From Nitrospirota bacterium (GTDB lineage: Bacteria > Nitrospirota > Thermodesulfovibrionia > Thermodesulfovibrionales > Magnetobacteriaceae): a DNA stretch of 34,705 nucleotides. The stretch is taken from assembly GCA_015233615.1 (NCBI GenBank), contig JADFXJ010000029.1, positions 1-34,705 on the forward strand. Reading direction: 5' to 3'. The notes under the pieces are model-generated. The model did no database searches. It was not told where the DNA came from and was given only the letters and a program-made list of their open reading frames with translations. The translations under genes and the position numbers were made by a program. Each line of letters opens with the position of its first letter. Positions within the stretch are counted from its first letter, which is position 1. Below are positions 14,396-21,717 of this stretch, in pieces.

Positions 14396-15268
14396 ATGAG
14401 GAATACTTATGAGTATAAACATATGAATAGTAACAGAGGGAAGATTTACATTGTCGGAATAGGCCCGGGATGGCCCGGGCACATGACACCGCGTGCCCTT
14501 GCCGCCATCGGAGACGCGGATGTTATAGTAGGTTATACCACTTACGTGGAGCTTATCAAAGGCGTAATAGGCGGTAAACCAGTCCTTGCCACGACTATGA
14601 CACAGGAGACAAAGCGCTGCTCAACCGCGATAGACGAGGCCGAAAAAGGCCAAAAGGTGGCCGTGATAAGCAGCGGCGATCCGGGAGTCTACGCCATGGC
14701 GGGCCTGGTGCTCGAACTTCTTAGCCGGAAATACGGACGTGATACCGGGCACAATACCGGCGCCGATACCGGCATTACGCCCGAATACGAAATGCCGGAG
14801 GTGGAAATAGTTCCAGGAGTACCGGCCGTCTGTGCCGCAGCGTCTCTACTAGGTGCTCCTCTCATGCACGACTTTGCAGCCATAAGCCTCTCGGACAGGC
14901 TGACCCCCTGGGATCTGATAGAAAAGCGACTGCACGCCGCGGCATCGTCGGACTTCGTCATAGCCCTATACAACCCAAGGAGCAAGGGCAGGGTAACACA
15001 TGCCGAAAAGGCCAGGAACATCATCGCCCAATACAGGGACGGCAAAACTCCTACCGGCATTGTAAGGTCGGCCATGCGTGAAGACGAGGCCGTAATACTA
15101 ACCACTCTTGCGGGAATGCTCGATCACGAGATCGACATGCAGACCATCGTTATCGTCGGTAATTCTACTTCCTACCGGTGGGGAAACTGGCTGATAACTC
15201 CCAGGGGCTACAGGCTGGAGAGTGAACGTGGCACATGTGCAGACGATTTTGGCGGGAAGAAATCCTGA
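14396..15268 (+). CDS. cbiH: Cobalt-factor III / precorrin-3B C17-methyltransferase
   Basis: A tetrapyrrole methylase that adds the C17 methyl group with ring contraction. Motifs are KIYIVGIGPGWPGHMTPRAL, ADVIVGYTTYVELI, VAVISSGDPGVYAMAGL, VEIVPGVPAVCAAASLLGAP, DFAAISLSDRLTPW, DFVIALYNPRSKGR and VIVGNSTSYRW, all typical of CbiH/CobJ. Between SRKYG and PEVEIVPG an insert with three 12-nt units encodes RDTG-HNTG-ADTG. ATG 14396 has GGA seven bases upstream; ATG 14423 is an alternative closer to the usual N-terminus. The gene resumes the cobalamin series after the AT-rich island; 30 bp separate it from cobU. Confidence 0.93.
   Translation: MRNTYEYKHMNSNRGKIYIVGIGPGWPGHMTPRALAAIGDADVIVGYTTYVELIKGVIGGKPVLATTMTQETKRCSTAIDEAEKGQKVAVISSGDPGVYAMAGLVLELLSRKYGRDTGHNTGADTGITPEYEMPEVEIVPGVPAVCAAASLLGAPLMHDFAAISLSDRLTPWDLIEKRLHAAASSDFVIALYNPRSKGRVTHAEKARNIIAQYRDGKTPTGIVRSAMREDEAVILTTLAGMLDHEIDMQTIVIVGNSTSYRWGNWLITPRGYRLESERGTCADDFGGKKS
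14738..14773 (+). repeat. Three in-frame 12-nt units inside cbiH
   Basis: The units encode RDTG, HNTG and ADTG, based on GCC-GAT-ACC-GGC, in the loop before the VEIVPGVP segment. Confidence 0.85.
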
Positions 15269-15298
15269 GATGGGGCCAAAGAGGAAGGTAACCGGATA

Positions 15299-15886
15299 GT
15301 GAAAATAGTGCTCGTTACCGGAGGCACCAGGAGCGGCAAGAGCAGCTTTACCATGGGCGAGGGTGAAAAGCTCTCCGGCCCGCGAGTTTACCTTGCAACC
15401 GCAGAAAACAGGGACGCGGAGATGGCCAAACGTATCGATGCCCACAAAAGACAAAGGGGCCTGTCATGGGATACTCACGAGGAGCCCTTAAACATCTCCG
15501 GAGCCATAACTTCACACAAAAAGCGTTATGGCGTAATTTTGCTCGATTGCCTCACCCTCTGGCTCTCTAACGTGCTCCACCGCGCGTGTGAGGCCGGGAA
15601 AGGGGCTGGGAAATACGATGCCGAAAGGGATAACGAATCGGATATTGAAACGGACGTCGAAACCGAGATCGAGGCATTTACGCGTTTTTTGCTCGATATT
15701 AAAGGCCAGTCTTCAACCTGTACGCTCTACATGGTCACTAATGAGGTCGGCATGGGTATAGTACCGGAAAACAAATTGGCCAGGCTTTTCAGAGACCTCT
15801 CCGGAAGACTAAATCAATCGGTGGCTTCGGTGTCGGACGAGGTTTACCTTGTCGTATGCGGCCTGGCCTCGAAGATAAAAGGATAA
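15299..15886 (+). CDS. cobU: Adenosylcobinamide kinase / adenosylcobinamide-phosphate guanylyltransferase
   Basis: CobU phosphorylates adenosylcobinamide and attaches GMP, starting nucleotide-loop assembly. The P-loop is GGTRSGKSSF near the N-terminus; YLATAENRDAEMAKRI, HKRQRGLSWDTHEEP (with the histidine guanylylated in CobU), VILLDCLTLWLSN and TNEVGMGIVPENKLARLFRD follow. Start is GTG 15299, behind AGGAAGG. Between LSNVLHRACEAG and EAFTRFLLD the chain carries a repetitive charged insert (EAGK-GAGK, then AERD-NESD-IETD-VETE). The 195-residue length is a little above the usual 180. The gap to cobT (86 bp) contains a CACGAAAA-type repeat. Confidence 0.94.
   Translation: MKIVLVTGGTRSGKSSFTMGEGEKLSGPRVYLATAENRDAEMAKRIDAHKRQRGLSWDTHEEPLNISGAITSHKKRYGVILLDCLTLWLSNVLHRACEAGKGAGKYDAERDNESDIETDVETEIEAFTRFLLDIKGQSSTCTLYMVTNEVGMGIVPENKLARLFRDLSGRLNQSVASVSDEVYLVVCGLASKIKG
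15590..15667 (+). repeat. In-frame 12-nt units inside cobU
   Basis: Two units at 15590-15613 encode EAGK and GAGK; after a two-codon gap, four units at 15620-15667 encode AERD, NESD, IETD and VETE (for example ATT-GAA-ACG-GAC). The array extends a helix-helix loop of CobU with acidic residues. Confidence 0.88.
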
Positions 15887-15892
15887 AAGATT

Positions 15893-15955
15893 TTTAACCA
15901 CGAAATACACGAAAAGCACGAAAAAGGACTACAAAAAAGGCCACGAAAAAGGACT
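15893..15955 (+). repeat. CACGAAAA-type short intergenic repeat
   Basis: The cobU-cobT gap contains TTAACCACGAAATACACGAA followed by further CACGAAAA and AAAAAGGACTA copies, including a roughly 24-bp direct repeat (CACGAAAAAGGACTA twice). TTAACCACGAAG-like repeats of this kind occur between genes in many unrelated genomes; their origin is unknown. Confidence 0.55.
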
Positions 15956-15972
15956 AAGGAGGATACTAGATA

Positions 15973-17028
15973 ATGAACTTAGAATCGGTCATTTCAAAAA
16001 TCGAGCCACTAAAAGCCGAATACTTCGAGCTAGCCCAAAAGAGGCTCGACATACTGACAAAACCAAGGGGGAGCCTGGGCAGGCTCGAAGAATTTGCACG
16101 GAGACTTGTCGCCATATACAGGCAGGAGATGCCTGCACTTCCCCGCAAGGCGGTATTCGTCTTTTCCGGAGACCATGGCGTAGCCGAAGAAGGAGTATCG
16201 GCTTTCCCACAGGAGGTCACTCCACAGATGGTCTACAATTTCCTGAGCGGCGGAGCCGCTATTAACGTGCTTGCCAGGCACGCCGGAGCTGACGTTGCCG
16301 TAGTGGACGTTGGCGTTAACCATGACTTCGGTGAATCCGCCGGTCTCATACGAGCCAAGGTACTGAAAGGTACCGGGAATATTTCCAGGGGGCCTGCCAT
16401 GTCCAGGGATGATGCACTTAAGTGCATCGGAATCGGCTACGAGATTGCGATGGATTACTCAAATAGAGGCTTTGGCATGTTCGCAACCGGTGAGATGGGC
16501 ATAGCCAACACTACGCCCTCGACGGCTATCGCCGCAGTTATTACGGGTAAATCCCCCGGCGAGACCACGGGCAAGGGCACGGGTATAGACGACGCTTCAC
16601 TCAGGAAAAAGATTGATGTTATCGAACGGGCCATCAACGTAAACAAACCCGACAAAAACGACCCCATAGGGGTGCTTGCCGCGGTTGGCGGCACGGAGAT
16701 AGCCGCCATAGCCGGTCTGTGTCTGGGCGCGGCAAGTGCAGGCGTACCAGTGGTAGTGGATGGTTTTATATCGACGGCGGGTGCCCTTATAGCATATTGC
16801 TTATGCCCCACGGTAAAGGATTACATGTTCGGCGCCCACAGGTCCCAGGAGCCGGGACATATGGCGATGCTCGATTTCATTGGCCTCTCACCGGTGCTTG
16901 ACCTTCAGATGAGGCTCGGAGAGGGCACGGGGGCGGCAATCGCGATGACTATTCTCGACGCCTCGCTAAAAATATACCGCGAGATGGCCACATTCAAGGA
17001 CGCAGGTGTCACGGATTCCGGTAAATAA
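15973..17028 (+). CDS. cobT: Nicotinate-nucleotide-dimethylbenzimidazole phosphoribosyltransferase
   Basis: CobT makes alpha-ribazole 5'-phosphate from nicotinate mononucleotide and the lower-ligand base. The 351 residues match the family. Motifs are LTKPRGSLGRLEEFARRL, VFSGDHGVAEEGVSAFPQEV, MVYNFLSGGAAINVLAR, GMFATGEMGIANTTPSTAI, TGKGTGIDD, VVVDGFISTAGALIA, GAHRSQEPGH and the catalytic glutamate region RLGEGTGAAIAM. AAGGAGG sits nine bases before ATG 15973. The GKSP-GETT-GKGT stretch looks repeat-like but corresponds to conserved CobT sequence. A dispersed repeat lies in the gap before cobS. Confidence 0.95.
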   Translation: MNLESVISKIEPLKAEYFELAQKRLDILTKPRGSLGRLEEFARRLVAIYRQEMPALPRKAVFVFSGDHGVAEEGVSAFPQEVTPQMVYNFLSGGAAINVLARHAGADVAVVDVGVNHDFGESAGLIRAKVLKGTGNISRGPAMSRDDALKCIGIGYEIAMDYSNRGFGMFATGEMGIANTTPSTAIAAVITGKSPGETTGKGTGIDDASLRKKIDVIERAINVNKPDKNDPIGVLAAVGGTEIAAIAGLCLGAASAGVPVVVDGFISTAGALIAYCLCPTVKDYMFGAHRSQEPGHMAMLDFIGLSPVLDLQMRLGEGTGAAIAMTILDASLKIYREMATFKDAGVTDSGK

Positions 17029-17067
17029 CGGGCAACGGGTTACGCTGAGCGGCCGCAAAAGACATGA

Positions 17068-17096
17068 ATCCGCAGATGACGCAGATTAACGCAGAT
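17068..17096 (+). repeat. Dispersed ATCCGCAGATGACGCAGATT-type repeat, copy 1
   Basis: A 29-bp sequence (starts ATCCGCAGATGACGC, ends TTAACGCAGAT) between cobT and cobS. Its exact reverse complement occurs at 27122-27150. Repeats of this appearance are widespread between genes in diverse bacteria. Confidence 0.85.
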
Positions 17097-17149
17097 AAGG
17101 AGGGGGTACACAGTGCGGTCCCACCGCAATACCTTCCAGTGACTGCCAC

Positions 17150-18082
17150 TTGATAAACTCATACTTGTTACTGGTGCGCAGGCTACCCGGGCGTTTTCTC
17201 TTTGCCTTCCAGTTTCTTACAATAATTCCGCTGCCGGGCAGGTTGTCAGCCGGGCTAGAGTTAAACGAAGGCGAAATGAGCAAGAGTTCCGCCATGTTTC
17301 CACTTGTAGGGGGGGCCCTTGGAATAGTACTGGCAATCTTTTGGGTGGTAATGCAAGCGTTCCTGCCACAGGGCGTAGCGGCGGTATTAACCGTGGCAGT
17401 CCTTGCCGCTCTAAGCGGCGGACTTCACCTCGACGGCCTGTCCGATACAATCGACGCCATCGCCGCGAGAAAATCCATAGAGCAAAAAATAGCCATAATG
17501 AAAAGTGGCACTGCAGGCCCCATAGGTACGGCAGCGGTAGCACTTTTGTTGCTCGCTAAGTTTCAACTTTTGGCAAATCTGCCATCGACAGGTTTATTAA
17601 GAGATTTGTCAGGCGGCCTGTTTAGCGGCCAATTAAGCGGGCCGTTTAACACAATAGCGACAATGGTGTTTGCTATCGCCACGTTTCCCGTTATGGGAAG
17701 GTGTGCCGGAGTATACGCCATGTTTGCCGGAAACAGCATAAAGCGGGAAGGTCTTGGCAAAATATTCATCGATAATGTAAAATTAAAAGATCTTGCGATC
17801 GCCTCCACTGCCGCCGTAGCAGTTATGGCCGTTATCGTATTGGCCATTGCAGTAGCCGATATGTGGTTACCCTTTGGGGCAAGCCCTGAGGAGGCAGCCG
17901 CAGTAGCTTTGGGTATGGTCAGGTATGTTTTGGCGTTGCCGGCCCTTTATGCCTTTACACATTTTGCGGTACGTTTTTTTAGAAAGCACCTGGGCGGCTT
18001 AAACGGAGACATATTAGGTGCCATTATCGAGGTTAACGAGATAGCATACCTGTTAATACTTTCTGCGAGGTGGAAACTATAA
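17150..18082 (+). CDS. cobS: Adenosylcobinamide-GDP ribazoletransferase (cobalamin synthase)
   Basis: CobS, an inner-membrane protein, joins adenosylcobinamide-GDP and alpha-ribazole (phosphate). The hallmark GGLHLDGLSDTIDAI segment, FLTIIPLP near the N-terminus, KSGTAGPIGTAAVALLLLAK, and several hydrophobic helices are present. After the LLAK segment a repetitive stretch built from 12-nt units (GLLR-DLSG-GLFS-GQLS-GPFN) enlarges a loop between membrane segments. The start is uncertain: TTG 17150 lacks a clear ribosome site and GTG 17174 is an alternative. It lies upstream of cobC with a 31-bp gap. Confidence 0.92.
   Translation: MINSYLLLVRRLPGRFLFAFQFLTIIPLPGRLSAGLELNEGEMSKSSAMFPLVGGALGIVLAIFWVVMQAFLPQGVAAVLTVAVLAALSGGLHLDGLSDTIDAIAARKSIEQKIAIMKSGTAGPIGTAAVALLLLAKFQLLANLPSTGLLRDLSGGLFSGQLSGPFNTIATMVFAIATFPVMGRCAGVYAMFAGNSIKREGLGKIFIDNVKLKDLAIASTAAVAVMAVIVLAIAVADMWLPFGASPEEAAAVALGMVRYVLALPALYAFTHFAVRFFRKHLGGLNGDILGAIIEVNEIAYLLILSARWKL
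17591..17650 (+). repeat. Five in-frame 12-nt units inside cobS
   Basis: Units encode GLLR, DLSG, GLFS, GQLS and GPFN (for example GGC-CAA-TTA-AGC). They lie between two predicted membrane segments. The motif is Gly-x-Leu/Phe-Ser, unlike the Asp-x-x-Thr theme of the soluble enzymes. Confidence 0.75.
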
Positions 18083-18113
18083 TGATTTGGAATATGATTC
18101 GGAGGAGGCCGTA

Positions 18114-18872
18114 ATGGCAACCACGGTATTCCTTATAAGGCACGGAAAAACTGTAGGCTGGAAAGAAAAGCGTTACAAGGGACAATCAGACGTACCATTG
18201 GCCGACGAGGGTATTGGCCAGGTAGAACATGCAGCATGGTTCGTCAGGAGGTACTTAACCGAAATCGCGGGTTGCGCTGCAACGGGCGGCTTGTCTTTGT
18301 ACGATACACGGACTGTACCAACTCCTGCCGTGGTTGAATCGGACAAGGAAGCATCGACAGAAGATGCATCGAAGAATGTTCCGACTATAGAGACACGGGC
18401 TACTCAGGCCAACTTGTACCTGGACCGCATATATTGCTCGGACCTCTCAAGAGCGGTGAAGACGGCAGAGATTTTGGGCAGACATTTTGGCATGGCTCCC
18501 GTACCACTAAGCGAACTCAGGGAAAGGCACTTCGGCAGATGGGAAGGTATGTCTTTCGACGAAATCAGGGAAGCTTATCCCGGTGAGTTTGCCGGATGGG
18601 CAAAGGACCCGTTCAACTTCAGCCCGGTTGGCGGTGAAAGCACCGCAGACGTACACGAAAGAGGTATGGCAATTCTGAATAAACTGTTAAAAGTGCACAA
18701 AGATGAAAAAATAGCCATCGTCGCCCATGGCGGCATAAACAGGGTCGTACTGTGTGACGTAATCGGAGCTCCCCTTCGAAACCTGTTCCGGCTGGAGCAG
18801 GATTTCGCATGCGTAAACGTCATAGAATTTCACGAAAATTTCCCGGTTGTAAAGGTATTGAATTACACGTGA
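18114..18872 (+). CDS. cobC: Alpha-ribazole phosphatase-like histidine phosphatase
   Basis: A histidine-phosphatase (phosphoglycerate-mutase fold) protein, assigned to CobC by its place in the cluster, where it would remove the phosphate from alpha-ribazole-5'-P or adenosylcobalamin-5'-P. The RHG motif is FLIRHGKT; KRYKGQSDVPL, IYCSDLSRAVKTAEI, LRERHFGRWEGMSFDEI and IVAHGGINRVVL follow. ATG 18114 is chosen because GGAGGAGG stands five bases upstream. Between RYLTEI and LDRIYCSD there are about 55 residues not usual in the family (including EASTEDASK), again in the loop position where other genes here carry repeats, though a strict period is not clear. It overlaps cbiP as GTGA. Confidence 0.88.
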   Translation: MATTVFLIRHGKTVGWKEKRYKGQSDVPLADEGIGQVEHAAWFVRRYLTEIAGCAATGGLSLYDTRTVPTPAVVESDKEASTEDASKNVPTIETRATQANLYLDRIYCSDLSRAVKTAEILGRHFGMAPVPLSELRERHFGRWEGMSFDEIREAYPGEFAGWAKDPFNFSPVGGESTADVHERGMAILNKLLKVHKDEKIAIVAHGGINRVVLCDVIGAPLRNLFRLEQDFACVNVIEFHENFPVVKVLNYT

Positions 18873-20452
18873 GGGCTAAGACTCTCATGATACAGGGAAC
18901 CGGTTCGGGTGCGGGCAAAAGCCTCCTGGTAATGGCGCTCTGCCGCATACTCAGCGACGACGGTATAAACGTGGCTCCTTTTAAGTCGCAAAATATGGCA
19001 CTGAACTCCTTTGTCACCCGCGAGGGGGGAGAGATAGGCAGGGCACAAGCTCTGCAAGCCGAGGCGGCACGTGTCGAGCCGTCGGTTTACATGAATCCGG
19101 TACTTTTGAAGGCCTCGGGTGAGGCCGGTTCACAGGTGATACTCCTGGGCCTGGCACACTCACATATGAGCGCAAGGCAATATTATGCCTTCAAAGAAAA
19201 AGCCTGGGAAGTCGTCGTTCAGGCGTTTGAGCATATAGCATCGAAACACGACGTAATCATAATAGAGGGAGCCGGCAGCCCGGCAGAGATTAACCTCTCC
19301 GACGTGGAGATAGTCAACATGGCCGTAGCCAGGCACACCAATGCTCCAGTACTGCTTGTGGGAGATATCGACAGGGGAGGAGTGTTTGCATCGCTCTACG
19401 GCACGGTCGCACTGCTTGGCAAGGACGCCGTGTGTATTAAAGGCTTCGTCATTAACAAGTTTCGGGGAGACGCAACCCTGCTTACACCAGGTATCGATAT
19501 GCTCAGGGAAAAGACAGGAATAGACGTTGTCGGAGTTCTCCCATTTATAAAAGACTTAATACTCAGCGAGGAAGACGGCCTGAACGTGGGGCGCACCCAC
19601 GCAGTGCGCTCAGCCGGTTTGCCGGATAGCGTAAAGGTGTCCGTGGTGAGGCTTAACTTCATATCGAACTTTACGGACTTTGACCCTTTTTACTACGAGC
19701 CGGACGTAGAGATTGACTTTACACTAAGCAGGGAGACTCTTTTGAATTCCGATCTGATTATAATCCCGGGCACAAAAAATACGATCAAGGACCTGCTGTT
19801 TCTTCGTGCTTCGGGCCTGGAAGATACCATCAGGGAGGCCGCTCATAAGGGGACACATGTAATGGGCATGTGTGGAGGCTACCAGATGCTTGGCCGCACT
19901 ATAAGAGACCCATTTCACGTCGAGAGCGAGGTCGGGGAAGTAGAGGGCATGAGCCTGCTCGACGTAGAGACTATTTTCGATATGGTGAAGTCTACGAGGC
20001 AGGTAAGGGGCTCGGTTAAAAAGGCTCCGCCTCCGCTGGCCTCGTACAATGGCGAGCTTAAAGGATACGAAATACACATGGGCCGGTCCATGGGCGACGT
20101 TGGCCTGTTTGACCTTCAGCCCGAAGGCAAAGGCACGATTCTTACAGAGGAAGCAGTCACAAGATGCACAACCGGGGCAAGAGGGACAACAGATATAACA
20201 AACTCAACGAACGAGCATTTCATTGATGGCTCATCGAAAGGACGCGTATGGGGCACGTACGTTCACGGAATATTTGACGACGACTCTTTCAGGCGCGCTC
20301 TCTTAAACGGCCTCAGAGAGGTCAGGGGGCTGAGTGCCCTGCCGGTTTCCGTCGATTACCACAGGAAGCGTGACGCGGCCATAGACGCAGTAGCCGCCAT
20401 TGTGCGCGAGCACCTTGACATGGAAACAGTTTACCGTCTTTTAGGCGTATAA
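18869..20452 (+). CDS. cbiP: Adenosylcobyric acid synthase (glutamine-hydrolysing)
   Basis: CbiP/CobQ amidates four side chains of adenosylcobyrinic a,c-diamide. The N-terminal ATPase domain shows LMIQGTGSGAGKSLLVMALC, APFKSQNMALNSFVT, IGRAQALQAEAA, IIIEGAGSPAEINL and LVGDIDRGGVFASLYGT. The C-terminal type 1 glutamine amidotransferase domain has nucleophile Cys in VMGMCGGYQMLG and catalytic His in WGTYVHGIFDDD. GTG 18869 overlaps the cobC stop as GTGA, and the protein then begins as in the family; ATG 18887 is the alternative. A Thr/Asn-rich insert (TTGARGTTDITNSTN) lies before the GTYVHGIF motif. The last 11 codons with stop are duplicated directly downstream. Confidence 0.94.
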   Translation: MRAKTLMIQGTGSGAGKSLLVMALCRILSDDGINVAPFKSQNMALNSFVTREGGEIGRAQALQAEAARVEPSVYMNPVLLKASGEAGSQVILLGLAHSHMSARQYYAFKEKAWEVVVQAFEHIASKHDVIIIEGAGSPAEINLSDVEIVNMAVARHTNAPVLLVGDIDRGGVFASLYGTVALLGKDAVCIKGFVINKFRGDATLLTPGIDMLREKTGIDVVGVLPFIKDLILSEEDGLNVGRTHAVRSAGLPDSVKVSVVRLNFISNFTDFDPFYYEPDVEIDFTLSRETLLNSDLIIIPGTKNTIKDLLFLRASGLEDTIREAAHKGTHVMGMCGGYQMLGRTIRDPFHVESEVGEVEGMSLLDVETIFDMVKSTRQVRGSVKKAPPPLASYNGELKGYEIHMGRSMGDVGLFDLQPEGKGTILTEEAVTRCTTGARGTTDITNSTNEHFIDGSSKGRVWGTYVHGIFDDDSFRRALLNGLREVRGLSALPVSVDYHRKRDAAIDAVAAIVREHLDMETVYRLLGV

Positions 20453-20486
20453 CATGGAAACGGCTTACAGGCAGACAGGCATTTAA
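20420..20486 (+). repeat. Tandem duplication of the cbiP 3' end including its stop codon
   Basis: The last 11 codons of cbiP (METVYRLLGV plus stop, 20420-20452) are followed one base later by METAYRQTGI plus stop (20454-20486), a diverged second copy with period 34. About 23 of 33 bases agree, with the first 15 bases best conserved. Confidence 0.65.
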
Positions 20487-20495
20487 CGAGGAGAG

Positions 20496-21665
20496 TTGAC
20501 AGTCCAGACGATAGAGCATTTAATAACACCGGCAACGTTAGTGCAGTTGTCCACGGCTTTTGCCGTAGATCTACTGGTTGGAGACCCACGGTGGCTCCCA
20601 CATCCGGTAAGACTTATTGGAAGGCTTATCACGGGGCTTGAGCGGGTCATGCGCAGAGGGGGCGGGAAACCCAAAAGAGATCTTGCCATGGGTGCACTTT
20701 TGGCGGTGCTCGTGATTGGTATCGTTTTTTTTGCTGCGTATGCTTTTACCGTGCTGCTACTGCCATTAAAGGGTTTACACGTTGCAGGGGTGATAACCGC
20801 CTATGATCTGTCTATTGGTGTTGCCGGAGCGTTTGCACTTGCCACGAGAAGCCTTGCCGGGGCAGTGGAGGAAGTTCGGAGGTTTATAGAGGCGGGAAAC
20901 ATTATCGAGGCAAGGTCTGCCCTTTCAATGATAGTTGGCAGGGACACCGGCAAACTGGACAAGGAGGACATTTGCAGGGCTCTGGTCGAAACTGCCTCCG
21001 AAAATACTTCGGACGGTATCGTCGCTCCTATGTTATACTTTATGATCGGTGGGCTTCCACTCGCTTTTGCATATAAGGCTATAAACACTATCGACTCCAT
21101 GATAGGCTATAAAAACGAAAGATATCTATACTTCGGGCGTGCCGGGGCACGTATGGACGACCTGGCGAACTTTCTTCCTTCAAGGCTGACGGGAGTACTG
21201 ATAGCATTTTCCACATTTGCAATTAATTGTTTTTTGATGTTACAATCTAAAAATTTAGATAGCGTGATGAAATGGTTAAAGGACAGATTCCGGCCCGCCA
21301 ATACGGCCGACGGCTCTAGCCGCAATGACGCAACTGAGGGTAAATTAAGAAATTCGCTATCCAGACTCAGGGGTGGAGTCTGCGAAGGCCGGCTCGATTG
21401 GGTAAGCAGCGTGCGCGTTGCCGTAAGTGACGGTAAAAAGCACTCGTCGCCTAATGCCGGCATCCCGGAGGCAGCCATGGCAGGAGCGCTTGGAGTCCGT
21501 CTTGGCGGACCGTCGTTTTATGGCGGCGTTGTAGTCGAAAAACCCTATATCGGATACGGTACTGCCGACATGTCTACCGGTAAGGTACGGGACTCGGTTC
21601 TTATACTGGTAGTCTCGTCGTTGTTGGCATTTGTCTTGTTTTCATTGCTGTCTCTTTACATATGA
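20496..21665 (+). CDS. cbiB: Adenosylcobinamide-phosphate synthase
   Basis: CbiB, a membrane enzyme, attaches the aminopropanol arm to adenosylcobyric acid. Motifs are AVDLLVGDPRWLPHPVRLIG, RALVETASENTSDGIVAPML, INTIDSMIGYKNERYLYFG, ARMDDLANFLPSRLTG, and the C-terminal NAGIPEAAMAGALGVRLGG. Hydrophobic segments occur near residues 65-90, 100-125 and at the C-terminus. TTG 20496 follows GAGGAG at very short spacing; no better start is visible. A polar stretch of about 30 residues (ANTADGSSRNDATEGK) sits before the conserved SPNAGIPEA region and seems longer than usual. This is the last cobalamin gene here. Confidence 0.93.
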   Translation: MTVQTIEHLITPATLVQLSTAFAVDLLVGDPRWLPHPVRLIGRLITGLERVMRRGGGKPKRDLAMGALLAVLVIGIVFFAAYAFTVLLLPLKGLHVAGVITAYDLSIGVAGAFALATRSLAGAVEEVRRFIEAGNIIEARSALSMIVGRDTGKLDKEDICRALVETASENTSDGIVAPMLYFMIGGLPLAFAYKAINTIDSMIGYKNERYLYFGRAGARMDDLANFLPSRLTGVLIAFSTFAINCFLMLQSKNLDSVMKWLKDRFRPANTADGSSRNDATEGKLRNSLSRLRGGVCEGRLDWVSSVRVAVSDGKKHSSPNAGIPEAAMAGALGVRLGGPSFYGGVVVEKPYIGYGTADMSTGKVRDSVLILVVSSLLAFVLFSLLSLYI

Positions 21666-21717
21666 GATTCAGGATATATAGGAATGATTTGAGGGGTTTT
21701 AAACGGAATTTATCGTT

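Noticed and set aside
16546-16593. GKSP-GETT-GKGT-GIDD in CobT as another 12-nt repeat insert
   Set aside because: The stretch aligns with conserved CobT sequence (TGxGTGxDD), so it is native and not an insert.
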